Source of the DNA: Agrobacterium tumefaciens
Lineage (GTDB): Bacteria; Pseudomonadota; Alphaproteobacteria; Rhizobiales; Rhizobiaceae
Direction of reading: 5' to 3'
NCBI RefSeq assembly: GCF_017726655.1
Contig: NZ_CP072309.1
Span: 675,501-739,500, forward strand
Length of the DNA stretch: 64,000 nucleotides
This document shows positions 17,849 to 26,833 of this stretch, piece by piece. The position numbers and the translations under genes are program-made. Positions within the stretch are counted from its first letter, which is position 1. The number at the start of each line of letters is the position of its first letter. The notes under the pieces were generated by a model that worked only from the letters and a program-made list of their open reading frames with translations, was not told where the DNA came from and ran no database searches.

Positions 17849-18736
17849 TTAGGAGCCCCATCGACGGGCATGTGCTAAAAACTCCGCATGGAAGGCGCTG
17901 GCGAGGGCGGACATCGGACGTTGTCGTGAACGGACCGAGATGAAGCCGGCCTCAATGCGGGGTGTAAACGTCTTCGCAACAAGGCCACGGCCGAGAAACT
18001 CCTCTGCAGCATAAGGACTGACAACGCTGAGCCCGACCCCCTCGCTGACCAGCAGACAGGCGATCTGGGATAGCGACGCCTCGACGACAATTCGATGCGG
18101 GACATTGGCGAGAGCGGCATCAACCCATGACCGATAAAGAGTGTGCATGCCCGTGCCGACGATGGGCTCGCCGGCAAGATCGACTGCGTCAACCACGGTC
18201 CGGCTGGCCAGCCGGTGGTGCGCTGGCATAATCACGACCGCCCCGACCTTCATGATTTCGATATCAAAACCGGGCTGATCAAACGGACCCTCTGCATAGC
18301 CGAGATCGGCCTGTCCGGAAGTTACTGCTTCAAGCACAAGATGTGACGGCGGACCTGCAAGCGAAATGTGAAGGTTTGGCCTGTCGCGCATGAAGCCGGC
18401 CACGAAACGCGGCAGAGCGCCGCTCATCAGCACGGGCATGGCGGCTATACGTAGAGTGCCGGCCAAATTCGCTTTTATGGCCCGGGCCATATCCGAAATG
18501 CGCGCTAGACCGACAAATGACCGCTTGACCTCTTCAAACAGGGTGATGGCATCTGGCGTCGGGACGGACTGATATCCTTTTCTTTCAAAGAGACGCAACG
18601 CTAACTGGACTTCAAAATCCCGGATCAGGCGGCTTATGGCCGGCTGCGTGATGCCGAGCATCTCGGCTGCAGCGGTCATGCTGCCCGTTAGCATGACGGC
18701 GCGAAACGCCTCGACCTGTCGTGATTGTATAGCCAT
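17849..18736 (-). CDS. LysR-family regulator, OccR/NocR-like
   Basis: The 295-residue product begins with RQVEAFRAVMLTGSMTAAAE, followed by TQPAISRLIRDFE and LRLFERKG, very close to the N-terminal HTH of the opine regulators OccR and NocR as I remember them. An effector-binding domain with GQADLGYAEGPFD follows. It precedes the opine-oxidase-like genes on the same strand and is divergent from the solute-binding protein gene at 19093. Activation of one or both units in response to the substrate is likely. A perfect T-N11-A palindrome lies 84 bp upstream of its start. Confidence 0.9.
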   Translation of the reverse strand: MAIQSRQVEAFRAVMLTGSMTAAAEMLGITQPAISRLIRDFEVQLALRLFERKGYQSVPTPDAITLFEEVKRSFVGLARISDMARAIKANLAGTLRIAAMPVLMSGALPRFVAGFMRDRPNLHISLAGPPSHLVLEAVTSGQADLGYAEGPFDQPGFDIEIMKVGAVVIMPAHHRLASRTVVDAVDLAGEPIVGTGMHTLYRSWVDAALANVPHRIVVEASLSQIACLLVSEGVGLSVVSPYAAEEFLGRGLVAKTFTPRIEAGFISVRSRQRPMSALASAFHAEFLAHARRWGS

Positions 18737-18819
18737 TCCAGATTTTCCCGGTCCGTCGCTCGGTCACGGCAGCAACTCTTCAACCCGTCGCGCACGCGCA
18801 CACGCCTCATGATGCCATC

Positions 18820-18834
18820 ATTAAGTACCTTAAT
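18820..18834. promoter_or_regulatory. LysR-type T-N11-A palindrome
   Basis: ATTAAG-TAC-CTTAAT is a perfect inverted repeat whose inner 13 bases have the T-N11-A form bound by LysR proteins. It sits in the 356-bp divergent region between the OccR-like gene and the solute-binding protein gene, at the usual distance from the regulator start. Binding is inferred. Confidence 0.5.
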
Positions 18835-18877
18835 TGAAAAGCTCCAGCCAAACCGAAGCGCAATCATCCAGATCAGG

Positions 18878-18907
18878 CTTAATGCAAGGTGCAACCCTGC
18901 TAAATAG
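18878..18907 (+). promoter_or_regulatory. Shared 30-bp element, copy B (upstream of solute-binding protein)
   Basis: The element reads CTTAATGCAA, eleven variable bases, then GCTAAATAG; 22/30 identities to copy A and 22/30 to copy C without gaps. It also contains the direct repeat TGCAA-GG-TGCAA. It lies 185 bp before the start at 19093, in the same orientation relative to its catabolic or transport gene as the other copies. Confidence 0.6.
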
Positions 18908-19092
18908 CGACTTAATGACGGACGAGATAGTTTGAAGTCTCTCGATTACTCATCGAGACATTATTGCCAGACGCAATCCATTTTCTGCCCTGCCGCAGGG
19001 ACATTCCGGATCAGAGATCTGCAAGTGCAGCTCCGGCCATTTTCGTACGCACGCGTGAATTCACCAGCATAATGAAAAAAGGGAACGAAATA

Positions 19093-20607
19093 ATGAGAAC
19101 TCGAAACAAGTACATCAATATCTTGGCCATCGCCCTTTTTGGAGCGACAACATTGGGCGGAACCGCGAACAGCGCCGATCCCAATACAATCCGTATCGTC
19201 GATTACTGGAATGTCCGAACGGACTGGCTGATGTCCTCCGACGATTCCAATCTTGGCACGCGCGCAGGTTGCTTTGAGGGGCTGACCAGTACAGACTATG
19301 AAAACAAGTTGCAGCCATCGCTTTCGACATCCTGGGCGCAGACGACCCCCACATCCTGGGATTTTACGTTGCGAGCGAACGTGAAATTTCAGGACGGCCA
19401 GCCGCTCAATGCTGCGAACGTGGCCAACGCTCTCAACAATCTCTTGACCGCCTCCGTTCCCGCTCGCGCGTTTTCGCCCAAGCAGATCAAATCGGTAGAA
19501 CCGGTCAGTGACAATGTCGTTCGCGTGACAACGCACGAACCGTCAGTGATGGTTCCCTTGCAAATGGCAAGCGCGGCGACATCGATCCTTTCGCCGGCCG
19601 GTTACAAAGACGGCAAAGTAAATCCGATGGGAACTTGCACCGGTCCCTTTATCATCACCGAGGTCGATCCGAGGCAGGGAATGGTCGTCAAGCGCAACGA
19701 TGACTACTGGGGCGGAAAACCCAAACTCGATGGTGCAGAAATCAAGTTCATCCCCGATGCAAACAGTCGCGCACTACAAATCAGAACCGGTGAGGCAGAC
19801 CTTATCCGTCTTGTCCCACCGCTTGTTGTCGGCAGCCTGAAGGATACGCCCGGCATCAAGATCGAAGCGTTGAACGCACCGCGCATTACCATGATGTTGA
19901 TGAACAACAAGAGGGCTCCCTTCGACAACCTCAAGGTCCGTCAGGCAATCCAGGCAGCCATCGATACGGCGGGCATCGCTGACGCCATTTACGAAGGTGC
20001 TGTGAAACCCGCCATCGGACCGTTCGTGCCAAGCGACCCCTGGGCGTTGAAAGAAACCAGTCTTCCTTACGACCTGGAAAAAGCCAAGGCGCTTTTTGAA
20101 GAGGCCGGCGTCAAACCTGAGACACTCAAGCTCGAACTCATCGCCTACACCAGCCGTACCGAGTTCAAGGATGTCGCGGCAGTCATTCAGGAGCAACTGG
20201 GCGCTCTTGGAATTCAGATCAGAATAAAGGCCGCCGAATATAACGCGGTCGAGCGCGATGTACTTTCCGGCAATTACGATATGATGCTCCTGTCCCGCGG
20301 TTACCTTGTCGATGCAGCGGAACCGGCGAGTTACCTGAACGCAGACTACAGCTGTGACGGCAGCTACAACATGTCTCACTATTGCTCGCCTGCGACGGAT
20401 GCCAAATTGAAAGAAATGTACAAATTGGCAGATCCATCTGCGCGTGCGGCGCTCTACCGCGAGGTCGCACAGACCATTCAAGACGAGGCCGTAACGGTTT
20501 TCCTTGTCAACGAGACCGCCTACGATGCCTACAATCCGAAGATTAAAAACTATAGAACCCACCCGCTGAACTACTACACGCTCACCCCCACCCTGTCGGT
20601 TGATTGA
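19093..20607 (+). CDS. ABC transporter solute-binding protein, family 5 (peptide/opine/nickel type)
   Basis: The start at ATG 19093 (MRTRNKYINILAIALFG) gives a signal peptide ending near NSA and a mature protein of the SBP_bac_5 family: RIVDYWNVRTDW, FTLRANVKFQDGQPLNAANV, VRQAIQAAIDT and a C-terminal VFLVNETAYDAYN. In-frame upstream ATGs lack a good ribosome site. Total about 504 residues. Family members deliver oligopeptides, opines or other cationic compounds to an inner-membrane ABC permease. No permease or ATPase gene lies next to it, so it is an orphan or works with a transporter elsewhere. A strong hairpin follows. Confidence 0.9.
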   Translation: MRTRNKYINILAIALFGATTLGGTANSADPNTIRIVDYWNVRTDWLMSSDDSNLGTRAGCFEGLTSTDYENKLQPSLSTSWAQTTPTSWDFTLRANVKFQDGQPLNAANVANALNNLLTASVPARAFSPKQIKSVEPVSDNVVRVTTHEPSVMVPLQMASAATSILSPAGYKDGKVNPMGTCTGPFIITEVDPRQGMVVKRNDDYWGGKPKLDGAEIKFIPDANSRALQIRTGEADLIRLVPPLVVGSLKDTPGIKIEALNAPRITMMLMNNKRAPFDNLKVRQAIQAAIDTAGIADAIYEGAVKPAIGPFVPSDPWALKETSLPYDLEKAKALFEEAGVKPETLKLELIAYTSRTEFKDVAAVIQEQLGALGIQIRIKAAEYNAVERDVLSGNYDMMLLSRGYLVDAAEPASYLNADYSCDGSYNMSHYCSPATDAKLKEMYKLADPSARAALYREVAQTIQDEAVTVFLVNETAYDAYNPKIKNYRTHPLNYYTLTPTLSVD

Positions 20608-20654
20608 TTGGCCGCATAATTTGCGCCGACGCCTTTGAAATCAGGTCAATCACT

Positions 20655-20694
20655 GTCAGACACCGCGCGGTACTTCCGCCGCGCGGTGTCTGAC
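20655..20694. terminator. Strong hairpin after solute-binding protein gene
   Basis: A perfect 16-bp GC-rich inverted repeat (20655-20670 and 20679-20694) with loop TACTTCCG lies 47 bp after the stop and just before the convergent LysR gene ends. It is followed by GTTTCG, a short T-stretch. It probably terminates both convergent transcripts. Confidence 0.75.
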
Positions 20695-20702
20695 GTTTCG
20701 CC

Positions 20703-21671
20703 TCAGCGCATTGACGCGTCGGGTCGTTTTTCTTCACTTGGCAAGTTGGCGGGCGCGCCGTTATGCGAAGTCCGCCAGGGCACAGGTTGAAACTGCTGCT
20801 TCAAAATTTCCAGGAACCGGGCCGTGCGCGCGACCCGCCCGTCACGGCTATCGAGCAGGGCGACGACATCGGCATCGGGCAACTGCCAGTCCGTCAGGAG
20901 CGGAACGAGACGGCCGGCGCGCAAATCTTCGGCGACGTCCCATTCTGAACGGATGATGATTCCAAGCCCGGCCAGACCCCAGTGCTTGATAACCGCGCCG
21001 TCATTACTGCTCATCGCCGGCTGAATACGCAGGGTCAGGGGCGGTTGGTCTCGATGGCTGAAGCGCCACAAGGTGACGTCGGCGTGGTCCTCCCGAATGA
21101 CGGCGCATGCATGGTTGCTCAATGCTTCAGGCCGCTCGGGCACTCCATTACGTTCGAGATAGGATGGCGCGGCACAAAGGATACGGCGGTTCGGGGCAAG
21201 TCGATGAACGATAAGGCTGGAGTCCGTTAGAGGGCCCACATGAATTAGCACATTCCAGGCATCGCTGCGCAGGCTTACCGGATCTTCGAACAGCGACAGG
21301 GTGAGCTTTACCTCAGGATGCTGCTGCCGTAGCGCCGCCATCGCGGGTGCAATATAGAGCCTGCCAAACCCGAAGGGCGCGGCCACCCGCAAATTCCCCG
21401 TTACAACCTGTCGGCGCTCCAGCAGCTCCTCCGTCATCATCTCTATGTTAGTCAGGATTTCAACGCCGCGTCGCGCAAGGAGTTGACCTTCTGCGGTGAG
21501 GTGCAGCCGGCGACTGGTGCGCTCCAGCAGCCGAACGCCCAGCCGCTGTTCGAGTTGTTGTAATCGCTGCGTTACCGCAGACGGCGTCACGTCAAGCGCC
21601 CTGGCCGCTGCTGCCAGTGACGGTGCGGTACTGACGATGCTAAAAAATTCGAGGTCGGTTGATGTAATCAT
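20703..21671 (-). CDS. LysR-family transcriptional regulator
   Basis: The start at ATG 21671 (MITSTDLEFF) gives 322 residues with a LysR HTH (SLAAAARALDVTPSAVTQRL, then GVRLLERTSRR) and an effector domain starting at GNLRVAAPFGFG. The frame is open 32 codons upstream but those residues are not LysR-like. Copy C of the 30-bp element lies only 10 bp upstream of this start, so autoregulation through that site is plausible. The divergent FAD oxidase gene at 21978 is the obvious target. Confidence 0.9.
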   Translation of the reverse strand: MITSTDLEFFSIVSTAPSLAAAARALDVTPSAVTQRLQQLEQRLGVRLLERTSRRLHLTAEGQLLARRGVEILTNIEMMTEELLERRQVVTGNLRVAAPFGFGRLYIAPAMAALRQQHPEVKLTLSLFEDPVSLRSDAWNVLIHVGPLTDSSLIVHRLAPNRRILCAAPSYLERNGVPERPEALSNHACAVIREDHADVTLWRFSHRDQPPLTLRIQPAMSSNDGAVIKHWGLAGLGIIIRSEWDVAEDLRAGRLVPLLTDWQLPDADVVALLDSRDGRVARTARFLEILKQQFQPVPWRTSHNGAPANLPSEEKRPDASMR

Positions 21672-21681
21672 GAAGTAGCAA

Positions 21682-21711
21682 CTTAACGCAATATACAAAG
21701 CCGTTAAATAG
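21682..21711 (+). promoter_or_regulatory. Shared 30-bp element, copy C (lysR / FAD oxidase divergent region)
   Basis: CTTAACGCAA, eleven variable bases, then GTTAAATAG. This copy has a perfect dyad: TTAACG (21683-21688), 13 bases, CGTTAA (21702-21707). It also reads as CTTAAC-N17-TAAATA on the plus strand, close to a rhizobial -35/-10 arrangement for the FAD oxidase gene 266 bp downstream. The remaining ~260 bp up to 21977 show no gene. Confidence 0.65.
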
Positions 21712-21977
21712 CATCTGAACACCAATCCGGCTAGTGTAGGCATATGAAAGCCGTAACCGACGCTCAAATCCCTGCCCTGTTTCCTTCAGTATCTGGTGGC
21801 TGCAATCCGGCCTCACACCTTTGTTGAACTACTTTCGCCTGTCCTGTCGGAACGGAGTGTCAGGGGACGCTGCGACAGCGAGACGGAGAATGAAATGGCG
21901 CCACTGCCACCGAGACCCGTGCCGAGGCTAGAGACCTCAATGTCGCCTGACCTGAGAATGAGTTGGAGAATTCAACC

Positions 21978-23306
21978 ATGAGCCCCATCGTCCATCGGAT
22001 CCAGAGTGACGAAAAGCTTCCCGAAAAGGTCGATATCGTCGTGATTGGCGGCGGTATTGTCGGGAGTGCAGCCGCCTACTTCCTGTCCAAACGGAACTAC
22101 AGGGTTGCGCTGGTCGAAAAAGGCTGGATCGGTGGTGAACAGTCCGGCCGCAACTGGGGCTGGTGCAGACAACAGAACCGCGACGCTCGTGAGCTTCCGC
22201 TTGCGATGAAAGGGATGCAGCTTTGGGACCGTCTTGGTGAAGAGATTGGCGAGGATCTGGGCTTTCGGCGCAACGGGCTGATCTATGCGTCAACCCGATC
22301 TGCCGACGTTGAGCAATGGGAGCGATGGAGGAACGTGGCGCGCCAGTTCGACTTCGAAACCCATATGCTTACAGCGAAACAGGCAAAAGAAATGACCCCC
22401 GGCAGTACCAGGGATTGGATTGGCGGCGTTTATTCGCCGACCGATGGCAAAGCGGAGCCCTCCCGCGCCGCCCCGATCCTGGCACACGGCGCTCGCAAGA
22501 ACGGCGCGGTTATCCTTCAAGACTGCGCCGCACGTGGCCTTGATATCAGCGGCGGGAGGGTATCGGGGGTTATTACGGAAAAAGGTCTGATCCGCGCCGA
22601 CATGGTCCTGTGTGCCGGTGGCGCCTGGGCTTCAATGTTCTGCCGGCGGCACGGCATAGACCTGCCCCAGGCTGGCGTCCGCCAGACGACGCTTCGAACC
22701 AAACCCACCGCGGACGTCGTCGAGGGCGGCTTTTACAACCCCGAAGTCACCCTGACACGCCGCTTGGATGGAAGTTACACCATGGCGCTCAGCGGACGCG
22801 GAACGGTTGAAATCACGCCGCAGGGCCTCCGCTATGCAACGCAGTTTGTTCCCATGTTCCGAAAACATATGAAAGCCCTTCGTGTTCGGCTGGGCCGTTC
22901 ATTCTTTGAGGGCCCGGAAGCGCTGATGCGCTGGGGCTTTGATTCAATCTCCCCGTTCGAACGTGTACGCGTGTTGGACCCTGCCCCCAACAAAAAGATG
23001 GTCGGTTTGACCCTTGAAAAAGCAAAGTCGATTTATCCAGCTCTTGAGAATGTCGAAATCGCGCAGGCTTGGGGAGCCTGGATCGACACGATGCCAGATG
23101 CGATGCCCGTGATTTCTCAAGCGCCCTCCTTGCCTGGTTTCTTCATAGCGGCTGGTCTGAGTGGGCATGGTTTCGGTCTCGGGCCCGCGGCTGGCCACTT
23201 GGCGGCCGACATCATCACGGGCGATTTGCCGATCTCCGATCCCAATCCTTACCGATATTCGCGCTTTTTCGACGGATCGCGTATTCAGGCTCCCGGAGGG
23301 ATATGA
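21978..23306 (+). CDS. FAD-dependent oxidoreductase, DAO family (D-amino acid dehydrogenase-like)
   Basis: The ATG at 21978 follows TTGGAG; TTG 21963 is the alternative. The 442-residue protein has IVVIGGGIVGSAAAYFLSKRN (FAD Rossmann motif), the segment SGRNWGWCRQQNRD common in rhizobial amine-oxidising flavoproteins, and a C-terminal FIAAGLSGHGFGLGPAAGHL closing the FAD site. It should oxidise a secondary or primary amine. It is transcribed alone, divergent from a LysR gene with copy C between them. Confidence 0.9.
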   Translation: MSPIVHRIQSDEKLPEKVDIVVIGGGIVGSAAAYFLSKRNYRVALVEKGWIGGEQSGRNWGWCRQQNRDARELPLAMKGMQLWDRLGEEIGEDLGFRRNGLIYASTRSADVEQWERWRNVARQFDFETHMLTAKQAKEMTPGSTRDWIGGVYSPTDGKAEPSRAAPILAHGARKNGAVILQDCAARGLDISGGRVSGVITEKGLIRADMVLCAGGAWASMFCRRHGIDLPQAGVRQTTLRTKPTADVVEGGFYNPEVTLTRRLDGSYTMALSGRGTVEITPQGLRYATQFVPMFRKHMKALRVRLGRSFFEGPEALMRWGFDSISPFERVRVLDPAPNKKMVGLTLEKAKSIYPALENVEIAQAWGAWIDTMPDAMPVISQAPSLPGFFIAAGLSGHGFGLGPAAGHLAADIITGDLPISDPNPYRYSRFFDGSRIQAPGGI

Positions 23307-23418
23307 CGTCGACGCCGTTAGGCTTTCGCTGACCCGAGTCTTTGACATCGTACGTTCTTATTCGAGGCAAAGTAGCACCCCATGGATGCGCGGCCACCGG
23401 CTATGACGAGACACGGCT

Positions 23419-24417
23419 TCACACGAGCTGAAATCCGTGAGCGAGTAGATCGCGATCATCAACGAGGATAGTGTTGTGACCGGTGACACGGGCCCAGCCG
23501 CCTATACTCGGAAGGATGCCTCGGAAAGGTCCCACATCGACCTCTGCTTCAACCCGGCCTTCAAAAATCGTCCCGATCAGGCTTTCGTGCCGGTAGGCGG
23601 CGCCCGCAGCGAGGCGGCCTTTTCCGTAGAGTTGAGCCATGCGCGCGGAGGTGCCGGTCCCTCCCGGCGAGCGGTCGATTGCCTTTTCCCCATAAAAGAC
23701 GGCGCAGCGGCCATCGGAATGGTCGTTGACAGGATGGTCGCACCAGATGGCATGGTGGACGCCGCGAATTCCTGGATTGTCTGGGTGGACGGGATCACAG
23801 ACCTTGCCGAGTGCCGACCTCAGGGCCCGACTGCAGGTGACGATGTCGGATGCGTTCATCTGGTCGAGACCGGCCCAGCCTTGTTGTGGCTCGATCACGG
23901 CATAGAAGTTTCGGCCAAAGGAGATGTCAACCTTGAGGCTCCCCATACCGGGGACGTCAACCACGACGTCGGCCTCGTGGAGATAGCTCGGAACGTTATG
24001 CAGTCGCACCGAATCCACGTAGCCGTTGCACTCCTGATAGGTAACATCGACGCGCCCGGCAGGCGTTTCAATCGCAACCCGGCCAGGGACGCGCGGCGTG
24101 ATCAGCCCCTCCTCGACCGCCGATGTCACGACGCCGATCGTCCCAGCGCCGCACATTGGCAGGCAGCCGCTGACCTCGATGAACAGGACGGCAAAATCGC
24201 AATCGTCACGGAACGCCGGATAGATGATGGCTCCGGACATGATGTCATGGCCACGCGGCTCGAACATCAATGCTCGGCGGACCCAATCATGGTCCCGCAC
24301 GAAGATTTCCCGCCTTTCTTCGATCAGGAGATGGGGAAGAAGCGGGGCGCCGCTGGCGACAAGGCGAACAGGGTTGCCACAAGTATGTGCGTCAATACAG
24401 TAGAAGCTGTTTCTCAT
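23419..24417 (-). CDS. Proline racemase / hydroxyproline epimerase family protein with altered catalytic residues
   Basis: The 332-residue product has the family frame: DAHTCGNPVRLV, RGHDIMSGAI, the first catalytic motif as MCGAGTIG, FGRNFYAVIE and the second as DRSPGGTGTS. Racemases and 4-hydroxyproline epimerases normally have MCGHGTIG and DRSPCGTGTS. Here the first cysteine is kept, its neighbouring His is Ala, and the second catalytic Cys is Gly. Trans-3-hydroxyproline dehydratases replace that Cys with Thr, so loss of the second Cys argues against racemase activity and may point to a dehydratase or another reaction. The frame itself is intact. A ProW-like permease fragment ends 9 bp upstream on the same strand. 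Confidence 0.85.
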   Translation of the reverse strand: MRNSFYCIDAHTCGNPVRLVASGAPLLPHLLIEERREIFVRDHDWVRRALMFEPRGHDIMSGAIIYPAFRDDCDFAVLFIEVSGCLPMCGAGTIGVVTSAVEEGLITPRVPGRVAIETPAGRVDVTYQECNGYVDSVRLHNVPSYLHEADVVVDVPGMGSLKVDISFGRNFYAVIEPQQGWAGLDQMNASDIVTCSRALRSALGKVCDPVHPDNPGIRGVHHAIWCDHPVNDHSDGRCAVFYGEKAIDRSPGGTGTSARMAQLYGKGRLAAGAAYRHESLIGTIFEGRVEAEVDVGPFRGILPSIGGWARVTGHNTILVDDRDLLAHGFQLV

Positions 24418-24426
24418 CTGCCTGTC

Positions 24427-24777
24427 CTAGTGGGCAACGCCAGTCAGCCGGCCATCGCGGTCGAGAAGGCCGCGGCTCAAACGGTCCAGCAGCACCGCGA
24501 CGGCAACGATGGCGAGGCCGGCGCGGAGGCCGAGCCCCATCTCCATCCGCGTGAGACCGCGTGTCACTTCGGCACCGAGGCCGCCTGCTCCGACGAGACC
24601 GGCCAGAACGACCATGGCAAGCGACAAAAGGATGCACTGGTTGAGGCCAATGAGAAGCGTCTGCTTTGCCAGGGGGATCTCTATTTTCCACAAAATCGAG
24701 CGGGCATCGGCGCCGATTGCGCTTCCAAGTTCCCGAAACTCGTTCGGAACCTGGTTGAAGGCCAATGTCGTCAGCCT
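24427..24777 (-). pseudogene. 3' fragment of ABC permease, ProW/ChoW type
   Basis: About 115 C-terminal residues remain, from RLTTLAFNQVPNEF through GLNQCILLSLAMVVLAGLVG and GLGLRAGLAIVAVAVLLDR to the stop. This matches the end of the glycine betaine/proline permease ProW. The 5' part is gone; at about 24777 the sequence switches to a YdiJ-like gene on the other strand. It lies just upstream of the proline-racemase-family gene, suggesting a former uptake-plus-catabolism operon. Confidence 0.75.
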
Positions 24778-24779
24778 CA

Positions 24780-26111
24780 GCCTATTGTAACGGCAACGGC
24801 GCCTGTTTCGATTTCGACGAGACGAGCCCGATGTGCCCCTCCTACAAGGCAACGCGCGACCGGCGATATTCGCCGAAAGGCCGCGCCATGCTGATGCGGG
24901 AATGGCTGCGGCTGCTAGCCGACCGGCGTATTGATCCCCGTAAGGAAGCGGAACGTCTGCGGAGCGGCAACTCGTTTGCCCGTCTTCCAGCGCGCCTTTT
25001 TAACAGCCTCAATCCTAAAAACCGCATCGACTTCTCCCATGAGGTGCGCGAGGCGATGGACAGCTGCCTCGCCTGCAAGGCCTGCGCCGGACAATGTCCC
25101 GTGAAGGTGAGCGTCCCGGCGTTCCGGTCCAAGTTCCTTGAGCTCTACTATGGCCGCTACCTACGGCCGCTGAAGGACCCACTCGTCTCGGCGATCGAGA
25201 CCACTCTGCCGTGGATGAGAAGGATAAGGCCGCTCTACAATCTCGTCGCCGGGACAGCACTAGGCAAGCGCCTGATGCGGGTTGCAGGCCTGACATCGCT
25301 TCCGCTGCTGCCTAAAACCTCGTTGCAGACGGCGGCAGGCCGTCTCGGCATCGCCACTGCGGATCCCCGGGCCCTTGCCAAGCTCTCCGTCGCGGAGCGG
25401 CAGGCCATCGTCGTCTTCGTGCCGGATGCCTTCACGGCGTCTTTCGAGCCTGACGTGGTGATCGCCGCGATCAAGCTGGCGCAGAAGATGGGGCTTTCGC
25501 CGCTGCTTGCCGCATCGCATGTCAACGGCAAGGCGTTGCATGTTCACGGCTATATCGGCCGGTTCGAGAAGGCTGCCCTCAGAACGACGAACTCTATCCA
25601 GCGGCTTACCGAGACCGGCGTGACCCTTGTCGGCATCGATCCGTCCATGACGCTTGCCTTTCGCAGCGAATACAAGGCTTTCTCCCGCTCTGCATTATCC
25701 GCACCGGTACTAATGCCGCAGGAATGGCTGGCCTCCAATCTTGAGCGGCTGGCGAAGAGCGTCATGCTTCCCTCCGGCAAGCGGTTTCAGCTGCTGCCGC
25801 ATTGCACGGAACGCAGCAACGCTCCGGCCTCGACAGCGCAATGGAAAACCGTCTTCGACGCTATCCAAATCAAGCTTGAAACCATCCAGGCCGGGTGCTG
25901 CGGCATGGCAGGAACTTTCGGCCACGAGACCCGCAACCGCGCCGTCTCGGAACAGCTCTATGCGATGAGCTGGGCCGGCCCGATCGCCGCCTCGTCGGAT
26001 GACACTGTCGTCATGGCGACCGGATATTCTTGCCGCTCGCAAGCCGAGGCGATCGACGCGATCCGCCCGCCTCATCCACTTGAAGTTCTGAACGAGTTAC
26101 TTGGTCAATGA
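24780..26111 (+). pseudogene. C-terminal half of a YdiJ-type FAD/Fe-S dehydrogenase
   Basis: The readable part starts at YCNGNGACFDFDE, continues MCPSYKATRDRRYSPKGRA and the ferredoxin motif CLACKACAGQCPVKV, then a CCG-domain region (AGCCGMAGTFGHE) and a natural stop. Full YdiJ / D-2-hydroxyglutarate dehydrogenase-like proteins have about 1,000 residues with an N-terminal FAD_binding_4 domain, which is completely missing. No good start or ribosome site precedes the fragment. It is therefore a 5'-truncated gene joined head-to-head with the ProW fragment; expression as a stand-alone Fe-S protein cannot be excluded. Confidence 0.75.
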
Positions 26112-26730
26112 CGGCGACTTCATTTGGCAGAAGGACCAGCCGTTTAAGGCGACGCCGCTGGTGGATGAGATCAAGTCGATCATCGAAACATGCCAACCTA
26201 CCTACGGATATCGCCGGGTCCACGCGCCCTGCACCGTAAAGCCAGCAGCGAAAAACGTCCATGGCCAAATGCGAAGCGCGTCTACCGGATGAGAAAGGTC
26301 CGCGGCATGCTTCTTCAGCGCCATACGGGCACAAGCGACATCCGTGGCCACGACGGCCGTGTCGCTGTCGGGCAATCCAATCTGCGTTGGTGTTCAAACG
26401 GGTTTGAAGTCGGCTGCGAAAACAAGGAGAAGGTGCGCGTTGCCTTTACCTCGACTGCTGTGACCGCGAGGCTATCGCCCATGTCGCGACCACCGAGGGC
26501 ATCAAGAGGGAGGGCGGCCAAGACCTTGTCATTACGGCTGCGAGAACCGTTTCGGTCTCATTGATACCCTTCCAAAGCCAATGGATTGGCTGACGGACAA
26601 CGGTTCCTGCTTCATCGCAAAGGACACCAGATCGCTGCTCATCGATATCGGCCTGGAGCCTTGCCCTAAGCCCTTCCCTGCAACACGCTTCACCGGTATT
26701 GCTCGCCTCGTGAGTTCTAAACCGTCGAAC
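26112..26730 (+). pseudogene. Degenerate IS3-family (IS2-type) transposase orfB remnant
   Basis: Pieces in different frames read as an orfB transposase: GDFIWQKDQPFKATPLVDEI, CQPTYGYRRVH, then VRGMLLQRHTG and RCSNG-like text, and WLTDNGSCFIAKDTR with the DDE-region Asp. Frame changes are needed to join them and the end is missing. It starts directly after the YdiJ stop. I see no intact inverted repeats. Confidence 0.7.
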
Positions 26731-26833
26731 AGAAACCTGATCGTGTCCGTTTTTTACGGGGCGACTCCACCTCAACTGCCCCCCAATTTCGACCGGGCAA
26801 GTCGTTATAAGCAGAATGCTTGGGTTTAGGCTT

